A DNA stretch of 22,802 nucleotides, taken from the NCBI GenBank assembly GCA_963205035.1, contig CAUJII010000211.1:1-22802 (forward strand), in the 5' to 3' direction. Position 1 is the stretch's first letter; every line of letters begins with the position of its first letter. Positions 13,531 to 20,616 of this stretch are shown one piece after another. The notes beneath the pieces are model-generated. The model was not told the origin of the DNA and did no database searches. It worked only from the letters and a program-made list of their open reading frames with translations. The position numbers and the translations under genes were made by a program. This DNA is from Spirochaetota bacterium. GTDB taxonomy: Bacteria > Spirochaetota > Leptospiria > Turneriellales > Turneriellaceae.

Positions 13531-16134
13531 TTATTTCGGTGTGGCTTCTTTTTCGGCCTGTTCGGCGGGCTCTGAGCCTTCTGTTTCTGCTTTCAGCGAG
13601 TCTTGCCAAATTTCGTCGATGGTCGCGTCGTCTTCAAAATACTCGCTCTTGATTTCGAGAAATTTTTCAGCGCTTAAATTGCGCGTCTTGAACGCCAGCT
13701 TGGGCTTTTCGTCTTTAGTCTCTAAGCCAATCGATATCTCGACGGGCTCTGTGATTTTTTTCTCGAGGAGCATCATCGCGAGTTCGTCTTCAATTTCGCG
13801 TTGCACGAGCCTCTTGAGCGGACGCGCCCCGTATTTTTCGTCGTATCCTTTTTGCGCGAGATACTTGCGCGCTGTAGGTTTAAGAGTCAAATACATGTTG
13901 CGATCGAGAGCATTGTAGTTAATGTCGTCGACCGTCAAATCGACAATCTCTTCAATTTCTTTTTCTGAAAGCGCGTCGAAAATAATCACGTCATCGATGC
14001 GGTTCAAGAACTCCGGCGAGAAGTGTTTGCGCAGCTCTTCTGTGATCTGTTCGCGTTTGGAATCCATCTTGTTTTCACTCTCGCCGCCAAACCCGAGCTT
14101 GCCGCCTTTTTGCAGGAAGCGCGCACCGATGTTCGAGGTCAAGATAATCACCGTCTCTTTGAAATCGACATGGTGGCCTGCGTTATCGGTGAGCTCCCCT
14201 TCGTCGAGAACTTGCAACAGAATGTTTTGGATCTCGTGGTGCGCTTTTTCGATCTCGTCAAAAAGCAAAACGGAGTGTGGGTGGCGTCGGATCGCCTCGG
14301 TGAGTTGTCCGCCATCCTCGTGACCCACATAGCCTGGAGGCGAGCCGATGAACTTCGACACCGAATGCATTTCCATGTATTCGCTCATGTCGAATCGGAT
14401 GAGTGCCTCTTCTTCCCCGAACATAAATTCGGCGAGCGCTTTTGCGAGCTCGGTTTTGCCGACACCTGTGGGACCTAAAAAGAAAAAGCTGCCGATGGGT
14501 TTGTGAACGGATTTAAGACCTGTCCGCGCACGGCGTACAGCACGCGAGATTTGATCGATTGCATTTTTCTGTCCCACGACACGCTCGCCTAATTCTTCAG
14601 CCATTTTAATCAGGCGTTCGTTTTCGTCTTCTTTTAGCTGTTGCAGCGGTATCCCCGTCCAATCGGCAATCACCTTCGAGATGTCTTCGGCGGTGATTTC
14701 GATCTTGCCTTCTTTTTGTGCGCGCCGCCACTCTTCTAAAGCTTCGTTATACTTTGCCGTGAGTTCGCCCAAGGTATCTCGCGCCTTCGCCGCTTCTTCA
14801 TATTCTTGTTGGCGCACCATTTCATTCTTGACGCGCGTAATTTGTTGCAACGATTTCTCCATCTCTTTGAACGACTCGGGCACAATCGAAGACCTCAGTC
14901 TTGCGTGCGATCCCGCCTCGTCGATGATGTCGATAGCCTTGTCGGGCAAGAACCTATCGCGGATGTATCTATCGGAAAGTTTCACTGCGGCGACGACTGC
15001 CTCCTTTGAGTAAGTCACCGCGTGGTGCTTCTCATAGCTATGCCTGAGGCCCGCTAAAATGCGGATGGTGTCTTCGACAGACGGCTCTTCAACCATAACC
15101 GTTTGGAATCGTCTTTCGAGCGCAGAGTCTCTTTCGATGTAGCGCTTATATTCGCGCAGCGTCGTCGCTCCGATGCACTGGATTTCACCGCGCGCAAGAG
15201 CCGGCTTCAAAATGTTCGCAGCATCGACTGCACCTTCAGCGGCACCTGCGCCGATAATCGTGTGCACCTCGTCGATGAAGAGAATTGTCTCCGCGCTCGT
15301 GCGTATCTCTTTCATGATTTTCTTGATGCGGTCTTCAAACTCGCCTCTGTATTTCGTGCCAGCGATGAGTGCTGCCACGTCGAGAGAGAAGACTTGCTTG
15401 CCAAAAAGCGGCTCGGGGACTTGCTTTTGCACGATGCGCTGTGCAAGCCCCTCTGCGATTGCCGTCTTGCCGACGCCCGCTTCGCCTATCAAAATGGGAT
15501 TGTTCTTTGTCTTGCGCGACAGAATTTGAATGACACGCTCGATTTCGGAGTTTCTCCCGATGACAGGGTCTGTCAATTTGTCTTCGACCATGCGCGTGAG
15601 GTTGCGTGCGTATTCGTCGAGCATGGGAGTTTTTGAAGCTTCTTTTTTGACTCCGGCAGTTGCAGTCTGCGGCGCACTCTTTTGCGATCCGGTGTTTTGC
15701 GGCAAACCCAAGGTTGCGTTGAGTTCGTTGCGAATCGCTTGGTAGTTGACCTGAAAAACTTGTAACGCTTGTGCAACGATACCGCTTGTGTCGCGCAGCA
15801 GCGCTAAGAGCACATGCTCCGACCCGATGTAACTGTGCCGCATCTTGCGCGCTTCGTCGCGCGAAAGTTCCAAGAGACGCTGCACCTTGTCCTTGCTCGT
15901 GGGGTCAATTACCATCGTTGTGCTATCTTGCTCTGCGCGTTTCTCAATTTCTTTCTTAAGTTCGTTCAAATCGACGCCCAAGCTGATGAGCATCTTTATA
16001 GCAACGGAGTCTTGTGCTTTGAGAAGTCCCAGCAAAATATGCTCTGCACCTAAAAACTCGTGCCCCAACCTCTTTGCCTCGCGGGGTGCGTATTCGTTGA
16101 TGACTTTCTTGACTCTGTTTGTAAAATCGAACAT
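13531..16134 (-). CDS. clpC: ATP-dependent Clp protease ATPase subunit ClpC
   Basis: A Hsp100 AAA+ unfoldase that feeds substrates to ClpP. The 867 residues contain two Clp_N repeats (about 1-145), AAA-1 with Walker A GEAGVGKT (217-224) and Walker B ILFIDEV (284-290), a UVR-type middle segment (about 432-465, with EYEEAAKARD) that marks ClpC rather than ClpB, and AAA-2 with Walker A GPTGVGKT (554-561). The C-terminal D2 domain is followed by an acidic tail of about 40 residues (many Glu/Asp, ending KEATPK) beyond the conserved fold. The ATG at 16134 (MFDFTNRVKKV) matches the family start. It has no Shine-Dalgarno; a promoter-like pair lies directly upstream. Adapter genes such as mcsA/mcsB/ctsR are absent. 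Confidence 0.97.
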   Translation of the reverse strand: MFDFTNRVKKVINEYAPREAKRLGHEFLGAEHILLGLLKAQDSVAIKMLISLGVDLNELKKEIEKRAEQDSTTMVIDPTSKDKVQRLLELSRDEARKMRHSYIGSEHVLLALLRDTSGIVAQALQVFQVNYQAIRNELNATLGLPQNTGSQKSAPQTATAGVKKEASKTPMLDEYARNLTRMVEDKLTDPVIGRNSEIERVIQILSRKTKNNPILIGEAGVGKTAIAEGLAQRIVQKQVPEPLFGKQVFSLDVAALIAGTKYRGEFEDRIKKIMKEIRTSAETILFIDEVHTIIGAGAAEGAVDAANILKPALARGEIQCIGATTLREYKRYIERDSALERRFQTVMVEEPSVEDTIRILAGLRHSYEKHHAVTYSKEAVVAAVKLSDRYIRDRFLPDKAIDIIDEAGSHARLRSSIVPESFKEMEKSLQQITRVKNEMVRQQEYEEAAKARDTLGELTAKYNEALEEWRRAQKEGKIEITAEDISKVIADWTGIPLQQLKEDENERLIKMAEELGERVVGQKNAIDQISRAVRRARTGLKSVHKPIGSFFFLGPTGVGKTELAKALAEFMFGEEEALIRFDMSEYMEMHSVSKFIGSPPGYVGHEDGGQLTEAIRRHPHSVLLFDEIEKAHHEIQNILLQVLDEGELTDNAGHHVDFKETVIILTSNIGARFLQKGGKLGFGGESENKMDSKREQITEELRKHFSPEFLNRIDDVIIFDALSEKEIEEIVDLTVDDINYNALDRNMYLTLKPTARKYLAQKGYDEKYGARPLKRLVQREIEDELAMMLLEKKITEPVEISIGLETKDEKPKLAFKTRNLSAEKFLEIKSEYFEDDATIDEIWQDSLKAETEGSEPAEQAEKEATPK

Positions 16135-16140
16135 AGGGAT

Positions 16141-16169
16141 ATATTATTTTCGGTTGTGATGCGCGTCAA
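16141..16169 (-). promoter_or_regulatory. clpC: Candidate sigma-70-type promoter of clpC
   Basis: On the - strand, TTGACG (16169-16164, 5 of 6 to consensus) and TAATAT (16146-16141, 4 of 6) are separated by exactly 17 bases. The expected transcription start lies about 6-7 bases beyond the -10, at or next to the clpC ATG (16134). The mRNA would be leaderless or nearly so, in keeping with the missing Shine-Dalgarno. The region between the upstream hydrolase stop and clpC is only 44 bases, so read-through from the hydrolase is also possible. Confidence 0.5.
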
Positions 16170-16178
16170 TAAAAACTA

Positions 16179-17015
16179 TTAAAAAGGAGGGAAAAGCGAC
16201 AAAATGTGCTCCAAAACGAGCGCGTGGTTCTCAAAAGGCAACAAATGCCCGACTTTCGGCAACCGATGGATGGCCGATTTGGCGTTATTCCGGATGATTT
16301 TCTGCGCAATCCCCTGCGGGCACACGCGGGATTTTTCGGGCAGCATGAAATGCGTTTCGCAGACAACCTGGCGCAAACGGAAGAGATGGCTATATTCAGT
16401 CATGGAGAAAATTTTGGCTTCCAATGGTGGATTACAACAGAGCTCCGCGCCACCTTCGTTTTCGCGGATTGCATAGTGCACATAGGCCTCGACGCTTTCC
16501 TTCTGCCATGTCCGATTTGCAGGGTGCCTCGAAAAAATCTTCAACGCCTGCTCCTTGTTCTTGAAATGCGCACGTCTGTTTCGCGCCGTTGTCGCCATCG
16601 AGTTCCCAAAGAGTTTGATGTAGGTAACAATGAGCGTGTTCAAGATAACCGGATCCAGCAGAATGAGTTTTTCAAAACGCGTTGCGTCGTGCTCGGCGGC
16701 TCGGATGAGGCTACCCCCTCCGAGAGAATGCCCGATGCCAGTAGCGCTCCCCCAATGCAAGTGATCTAATAGAGCAAAAATTTGGTCGCTAAAAAAATGC
16801 CACGACGTAAAATCGAGCGTGCTTTCAGACTCGCCATGGCCGGAAAAATCGAGCGCGCAAACGTGGTGTTTTGCCCCCAACGCTTCGATGAGGTAGTCAT
16901 ACATACCCGCAGCGTAACCGTTCGCATGCGTGATGAGAATTTTTTGCGGGCTTGTGGGATTAACCTCGATATACGCGAGTTTCAGACCGCGAAAATCAAA
17001 ATACTTTCTTTGCAC
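16179..17015 (-). CDS. Alpha/beta-fold hydrolase
   Basis: A cytoplasmic serine hydrolase of about 278 residues. It has the oxyanion-hole region ITHANGYAAGMYDYL, the CALDFSGHGES strand-turn, the nucleophile elbow GIGHSLGGGS, and the C-terminal catalytic His in VGHLLPFE; the Asp is probably in the LLDPVIL or a later loop. Homology starts at KYFDFRGLKLAYIE. No in-frame ATG precedes it: candidates are GTG at 17015 (used here), TTG at 17030 and TTG at 17120. The last would put the palindromic repeat (17068-17109) into the protein as a PVETQHAASLPG stretch. None has a clear Shine-Dalgarno, so the start may have been displaced by repeat insertion. It is followed 44 bases later by clpC on the same strand. 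Substrate unknown. Confidence 0.85.
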   Translation of the reverse strand: MQRKYFDFRGLKLAYIEVNPTSPQKILITHANGYAAGMYDYLIEALGAKHHVCALDFSGHGESESTLDFTSWHFFSDQIFALLDHLHWGSATGIGHSLGGGSLIRAAEHDATRFEKLILLDPVILNTLIVTYIKLFGNSMATTARNRRAHFKNKEQALKIFSRHPANRTWQKESVEAYVHYAIRENEGGAELCCNPPLEAKIFSMTEYSHLFRLRQVVCETHFMLPEKSRVCPQGIAQKIIRNNAKSAIHRLPKVGHLLPFENHALVLEHILSLFPPF

Positions 17016-17067
17016 AGGGCAATTGTGCAAATTTGAACATGCCGACTTGCGTAATTCGAAAACATGC

Positions 17068-17116
17068 CGCCCCGGTAGAGACGCAGCGTGCTGCGTCTCT
17101 ACCGGGGCGCTTTTTT
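17068..17116. repeat. Perfect 42-bp palindrome of the GTAGAGACGC family, with T-run
   Basis: Two 20-base arms (17068-17087 and 17090-17109) pair without mismatch around GT. The core is CCCGGTAGAGACGCAGC. On the + strand it is followed by C and six T (17111-17116), giving the shape of an intrinsic terminator, although no + strand gene ends just before it. The same core appears in the array at 17672-17815, so this is a dispersed genomic repeat. It lies between the hydrolase and brnT. Confidence 0.9.
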
Positions 17117-17122
17117 CCAAGC
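17093..17122. repeat. Left copy of 30-bp direct repeat flanking brnTA
   Basis: This segment (GCGTCTCTACCGGG, two variable bases, then GCTTTTTTCCAAGC) matches 17806-17835 in the same orientation at 28 of 30 positions; only bases 15-16 differ (GC here, TT on the right). The two copies are 713 bases apart and bracket the whole toxin-antitoxin module. The left half belongs to the palindrome; the right half (14 bases) is identical to the 3' coding end of the fecR-domain gene. Confidence 0.85.
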
Positions 17123-17142
17123 CGAGTTTTTTGGTCGTATTT

Positions 17143-17166
17143 TATACACGTATGTACATTGTACAT
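17143..17166 (+). promoter_or_regulatory. Putative brnTA promoter/operator
   Basis: ATGTACA-T-TGTACAT is a perfect 15-bp palindrome at 17152-17166, immediately after a TATACA element (17143-17148) that could serve as a -10 box. A transcription start 6-7 bases downstream would fall inside the palindrome. BrnA antitoxins are known to repress their own operon, so this is a natural operator candidate. No good -35 box was found. The palindrome overlaps the alternative brnT start at 17165. Confidence 0.5.
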
Positions 17167-17170
17167 GTCA

Positions 17171-17470
17171 ATGCTTTCCTTTGTTTGGGATGAACAGAAG
17201 AATAAAGAGAATGTTAAGAAACACGGTGTTGCATTTTCTGAGGCAAGTACCATTTTCGGTATCATCCCTTGTGAAATTTATCATGATCCGGATCATTCAG
17301 ATAAAGAGCAAAGGTATCTGGCAATCGGCTTTAGCGATAAAGCCCGGGCACTGATTGTTAGCCATACAGAAAATAAGGCAGGTTCAGAGATCAGAATAAT
17401 TTCGGCCAGAAAAGCGACCAAACAGGAGCGTGCTGACGCATTCGGAGAAAAATATGAGAAAAGAATATGA
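17171..17470 (+). CDS. brnT: BrnT-family ribonuclease toxin
   Basis: Toxin of a type II BrnT/BrnA system: an RNase with a RelE-like fold that blocks translation until bound by BrnA. The 99-residue product shows the family pattern in order: FVWDEQKNKENVKKHGVAF at the start, FSEASTIFG, DPDHSDKEQRYLAIGFS, then SEIRIISARKATKQER. ATG 17171 gives the family-typical short N-terminus; ATG 17165 would add two residues (MS). Neither has a Shine-Dalgarno. The module is clearly richer in A+T than the genes on either side, which suggests acquisition. The stop lies inside the brnA start region (17-base overlap), as is usual for this pair. Confidence 0.92.
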   Translation: MLSFVWDEQKNKENVKKHGVAFSEASTIFGIIPCEIYHDPDHSDKEQRYLAIGFSDKARALIVSHTENKAGSEIRIISARKATKQERADAFGEKYEKRI

Positions 17471-17666
17471 TTTGACTAAACTGACTAAGGCTTCACCCAA
17501 GTACACTAAACGACTGAAAGAACCCGTGACTATTCGCTTAGAACCGCAGATTATTGCGTATTTTAAAGATCTTTCGAATAAGACAGGTCTGCCTTATCAG
17601 TCACTGTTAAATTTTGTACTTCGTGACTACGCCAATCAGAACAAGAAGCCCAGTGCTAACTGGTAA
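17454..17666 (+). CDS. brnA: BrnA-type (ribbon-helix-helix) antitoxin
   Basis: A 70-residue antitoxin and probable autorepressor. A ribbon-helix-helix segment follows a basic, flexible start: PVTIRLEPQIIAYFKDLSNK, then TGLPYQSLLNFVLRDYA, which matches the GxxYQxxxNxxLR signature of BrnA/CopG-like antitoxins. The ATG at 17454 overlaps the 3' end of brnT by 17 bases and has a GGAG Shine-Dalgarno at good spacing (CGGAGAAAAAT); a GTG at 17430 in the same frame is less likely. BrnA normally lies downstream of BrnT, as here. The gene ends 6 bases before the palindromic repeat array. Confidence 0.9.
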   Translation: MRKEYDLTKLTKASPKYTKRLKEPVTIRLEPQIIAYFKDLSNKTGLPYQSLLNFVLRDYANQNKKPSANW

Positions 17667-17671
17667 GATAG

Positions 17672-17815
17672 CCGTAGAGACGCAGCATGCTGCGTCTCTA
17701 CGGGCATGCTGCGTCTCTACGGGCATTCGGCGTCTCTACGGGCATACGGCGTCTCTACGGGCATTCGGCGTCTCTACGGGCATAGGGCGTCTCTACGGGC
17801 ATACGGCGTCTCTAC
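17672..17815. repeat. Palindrome plus six 19-bp tandem repeats
   Basis: The array opens with a perfect palindrome (17672-17703, arms CCGTAGAGACGCAGCA and its complement). It then runs through six head-to-tail 19-bp units of the form GGGCATNCGGCGTCTCTAC, starting at 17702, 17721, 17740, 17759, 17778 and 17797. Unit 1 keeps the CATGCTGCG half of the palindrome; later units read CATTCGG, CATACGG, CATTCGG, CATAGGG and CATACGG. The units look like one arm of the palindrome amplified by slippage. There are no unique spacers, so it is not a CRISPR. The last unit supplies the stop codon of the convergent fecR-domain gene. Confidence 0.92.
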
Positions 17816-17835
17816 CGGGTTGCTTTTTTCCAAGC
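17806..17835. repeat. Right copy of 30-bp direct repeat flanking brnTA
   Basis: Partner of 17093-17122 (28 of 30 identical, same orientation). Here the GCTTTTTTCCAAGC half lies within the fecR-domain coding sequence, where on the - strand it encodes AWKKA near the C-terminus. The left copy has no coding role, so the fecR copy is the likely source of the duplication. Confidence 0.85.
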
Positions 17836-18462
17836 TGCAGATTTTTCGAGCGCGATGTGCTCTGCGTGTAGTTTTTGCATAGGGTCCTTTTGCAAGTCTA
17901 CTTGCGTTTTCTTGACATCTCCACCTTCGTAAACAAACGCCGTGCCTGCGTTCAATTCGACATCGTTCAGAAAGTCTTGCATCATCAGGTTGGGGTCGTC
18001 TTGCAAGCCGCTTTCTTTGACGAAGTCGGTCATGATGACTTTTCCAGTAAAGAGCACCAAGCGTGTTTTGGTTTTACTTGCTTCGACGGTAAACCCCGTG
18101 CCACGCACTCCCGCAGTGACGATGGGGGTCTTGATAGCCCATCGACTTTTTGCTTTTTCGCTCTTGTTGTGAAATAGCATGCTAATCGTGCCGTCGGCTT
18201 GGTAATACTCTGAGCGTTGGCGGATTTCAAGCGTCGATGAAGGCCGCATTAAGAACGATGCTCCGTCGGAGAGTAAAATCCCGACCTTTCCATTGGCTGA
18301 AGTAGAGAGAGTGTCGCCTTCTTTCACAGAAGCACCCAGCTTTACGGCGTGTGTTTTTCCCGAGCGCTTGACATTGACTAGGCCTTCGACAAACGCCACC
18401 CGCCCTTCGACACCAAAGGCAAGGGTTGTTGCGACTAAGAATAGACAAATTATTTTTTTCAT
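17812..18462 (-). CDS. Secreted FecR-domain protein
   Basis: A 216-residue exported protein. Residues 1-17 are a signal peptide (MKKIICLFLVATTLAFG), so it is periplasmic. The FecR domain follows: GRVAFVEGLVNVKRSGK, a LGASVKEGDTLST segment, ILLSDGASFLMRPSSTLEI, and WAIKTPIVTAGVRGTGFTVE, the usual FecR order ending in the T.V.GVRGT.F motif. There is no membrane segment or anti-sigma N-terminus, so it is a stand-alone FecR protein rather than a FecR sigma regulator. The ATG at 18462 has a perfect AGGAGG Shine-Dalgarno; the frame stays open upstream but only as overlap with the barrel gene. The stop (TAG) is formed by the adjacent repeat, so the C-terminus may have been altered. Operon with the barrel gene, 8 bases upstream. 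Confidence 0.9.
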   Translation of the reverse strand: MKKIICLFLVATTLAFGVEGRVAFVEGLVNVKRSGKTHAVKLGASVKEGDTLSTSANGKVGILLSDGASFLMRPSSTLEIRQRSEYYQADGTISMLFHNKSEKAKSRWAIKTPIVTAGVRGTGFTVEASKTKTRLVLFTGKVIMTDFVKESGLQDDPNLMMQDFLNDVELNAGTAFVYEGGDVKKTQVDLQKDPMQKLHAEHIALEKSAAWKKATR

Positions 18463-18470
18463 ATCTCCTC

Positions 18471-19856
18471 CTAATAATGGTAGCGCGCCGAGATCGCGGT
18501 AAAGAAATTTGTTCCAGAAAAACCGTATGCGTTCATCGCCAAGTCGACGTTCACTTTTTCGGCAGGCGTCCATCCAAGCCCCATTGCCATCGCCAATTCA
18601 TCGTCCAAGTAAAACGCGCGCGATGTCTCTGTTTTCTGCGTAACGTCTTTGTCTACGCTGCTTCGGCTGGAAAAGATATTCTTGCGTATGCCAAAGCGCG
18701 TCTTGACCGTCTCAAACGTGCGGTGTTCCACAGCGACTCCCACAGGAATGAAAAAGTGCGCGCTCTCGTAACTGCTATCGAGTACGGCCGGGTTATTTTT
18801 ATCTACACTCGTATAATTCGCCGACGTGCGGCCCATCCCCGAGGAATAAATGACTTTCAGTTTACCCTCTTGAAAATTCTGGTGGTACGCGGCATCGAGT
18901 TGAACGTTGAAGACCGACGTCGCGGCGTCTTCGGATTTTTTCACTCCGCCAAGGTTTGTTCCACGAATCTCAAAAGGCACTTTATATTGATCGACATTGA
19001 GGGCGACGAGGAGTTTATCCGATCCCACGGGCATTACATACCGGGTTAAGAAGCTTATCGAGGGAAGTGCAGCGCTTTTCACCGAAAGGTTTTCTGATCC
19101 GGCGGGCGCTGTGGCGTCGTATTGTATATTGACGATGGGGATATCGCTCGATAAGGATAAATCCAAATACCCTGCGCCGAGATTTTTCCATTGGACGCCT
19201 GCGCCGACGCCGATATTGTGCGCGCTCATTTTGTACTGAGCATTGACGCTTGTTGCAACGGTGTTATTAGTTACGTCGTTACGCATATTTGCATAACTCA
19301 GCCGCGCACCCCAATTGAGGTTCCCGGTTGCGATACCATACATCAAGTCGGCGTTGCCGAATCCTTTTGCTGTGGTGTCGATTATTCCTAAATTGGTTCC
19401 CGAGAAACTGCCGTCGTAGCCCACAGTTCCATTGGTGAGGAAGGCCGCTTGTGAGTACTTATTAAAGAGGGATTGCACAGAACCCAGCGGGCTGTTCGTA
19501 TTGAGCGGACGGCGTATAAATACCGCTAATTTCTGGTTTGCGGGCAAAGGCACCGTTGCTCCTCCCCAAACTGCATTTGCACCCAACCAGCCTTCGAGGT
19601 ATGCCGTGCCGTAGTTCATTATTTGCCCGGGATTCATGAACATATTCATGTCCGATTCGACGAGACGGTTGGGAAGCGACAGCGCACGCGTTTCCGTGTC
19701 GAGGGGTTGATTCACCGCATTCGTGTCGGAGTAACAACTACTGCCACCATCGGATGAGCAGGCGTATGCACCGCTTCCAACTTGCGGTGGTTCTGCAAAA
19801 AGTGGAATTCCTATCGATAGGACTGCAAGAGCTAAAAAACGAAATCTTATCACCAT
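18471..19856 (-). CDS. Outer-membrane beta-barrel protein
   Basis: A 461-residue exported protein: signal peptide at about 1-20 ending IPLFA, then a Ser/Gly-rich stretch with two Cys (ACSSDGGSSCYSD) that may form a disulphide. The rest has alternating amphipathic strands, for example LNWGARLSYANMRN, KNLGAGYLDLSLSSD, FNVQLDAAYHQNF and KVNVDLAMNAYGFSG, ending in ISARYHY with the aromatic C-terminus expected of a barrel inserted by BamA. I do not recognise a specific porin family. The ATG at 19856 is chosen because the signal peptide begins there; the frame is open to 20168 but that part overlaps the divergent gene. The Shine-Dalgarno is weak. It is probably co-transcribed with the FecR-domain gene. 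Confidence 0.85.
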   Translation of the reverse strand: MVIRFRFLALAVLSIGIPLFAEPPQVGSGAYACSSDGGSSCYSDTNAVNQPLDTETRALSLPNRLVESDMNMFMNPGQIMNYGTAYLEGWLGANAVWGGATVPLPANQKLAVFIRRPLNTNSPLGSVQSLFNKYSQAAFLTNGTVGYDGSFSGTNLGIIDTTAKGFGNADLMYGIATGNLNWGARLSYANMRNDVTNNTVATSVNAQYKMSAHNIGVGAGVQWKNLGAGYLDLSLSSDIPIVNIQYDATAPAGSENLSVKSAALPSISFLTRYVMPVGSDKLLVALNVDQYKVPFEIRGTNLGGVKKSEDAATSVFNVQLDAAYHQNFQEGKLKVIYSSGMGRTSANYTSVDKNNPAVLDSSYESAHFFIPVGVAVEHRTFETVKTRFGIRKNIFSSRSSVDKDVTQKTETSRAFYLDDELAMAMGLGWTPAEKVNVDLAMNAYGFSGTNFFTAISARYHY

Positions 19857-19968
19857 GGGAGTTAGACGATATAACCGTCCAAAAGGGTCGTTTTTTTTCT
19901 GTTTATCCCTCGCCCGCCACAAATAAACGCTTTTCGACACACGCCGCGTTCCGTCCGAGTCGGAGCAT

Positions 19969-20616
19969 ATGTCACTAACGAGTCTGTTTACGTTCCTGAC
20001 GCCGAAAGATAGAACGTTTTTTCCACTTTTTAAGCAAGATACCGATAACCTCATTGCGATGGGCAAGGTTCTCTGCGATTTGGTCGCCACCGACAACGCA
20101 GGAGAAAGAGAACACTTAGTCGAAGAGATCGACCGTTTAGAAGGGGTAGGCGATGAAATCACGCACAATATCTACGTTGAACTGAGCCGGGCGTTCATCA
20201 CCCCTTTTGACCGAGAAGACGTTCACGCTCTCGCGGCGGCAATCGACGATATTGCCGACTACATCCAAGGCGCGGCGGCGCGCATGAAGCTCTACCATAT
20301 CAAGAATTTTCCCTCGGCGATTACGAAGCTGGCGCACCACGTTAGAGATGGGATTTCAGAAATTTCCTCTGCGATTGAACTCTTGATGGATATAAAAAAC
20401 CACAAGAAAATTGGCGAGTCTCTCGTGCGGGTGCATAGCCTCGAAAACGCCGCCGATGCGGTTTTCAACGAGGCCGTCGAGCACCTGTTTCTCCATGAAA
20501 CGAATGCTATCGAACTCATCAAGATGAAAGAGTTGCTATCGACGTTAGAGACGGCAACAGACCGGTGTGAAGACGTAGCGAACGTCATCGAGAGTATCAT
20601 TATCAAATACTCATGA
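19969..20616 (+). CDS. DUF47 / PhoU-like Pit accessory protein
   Basis: A 215-residue, all-helical cytoplasmic protein of the DUF47 (TIGR00153) group, a PhoU relative usually encoded next to PiT phosphate transporters. It has the family's acidic metal-binding motifs: EEIDRLEGVGDEITHNIY, AIDDIADYIQGAAARM, SLENAADAVFNEAVEHLF and ATDRCEDVANVIESI. The ATG at 19969 follows GGAG at short spacing, and the stop overlaps the pit start (ATGA). It probably gates or regulates the transporter it precedes. Divergent from the outer-membrane barrel gene over 112 bases, in which I found no convincing Pho box. Confidence 0.93.
   Translation: MSLTSLFTFLTPKDRTFFPLFKQDTDNLIAMGKVLCDLVATDNAGEREHLVEEIDRLEGVGDEITHNIYVELSRAFITPFDREDVHALAAAIDDIADYIQGAAARMKLYHIKNFPSAITKLAHHVRDGISEISSAIELLMDIKNHKKIGESLVRVHSLENAADAVFNEAVEHLFLHETNAIELIKMKELLSTLETATDRCEDVANVIESIIIKYS

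Noticed and set aside
13922..15636. Several long + strand open frames
   Set aside because: All are antisense to the conserved clpC gene and have shadow-frame composition.
16206..16769. 187-codon + strand open frame
   Set aside because: Antisense to the alpha/beta hydrolase, whose motifs are intact.
17672..17815. Possible CRISPR array
   Set aside because: Units are head to tail at 19 bases with no unique spacers, and no cas genes are near.
19857..19968. Pho box upstream of the DUF47-pit operon
   Set aside because: No direct repeat resembling a PhoB site; a GTTTAT/ATAAAC pair (6 bases) is too short to interpret.
19857..20168. Upstream extension of the outer-membrane barrel gene
   Set aside because: The signal peptide starts at 19856, and the extension lies antisense to the DUF47 gene.
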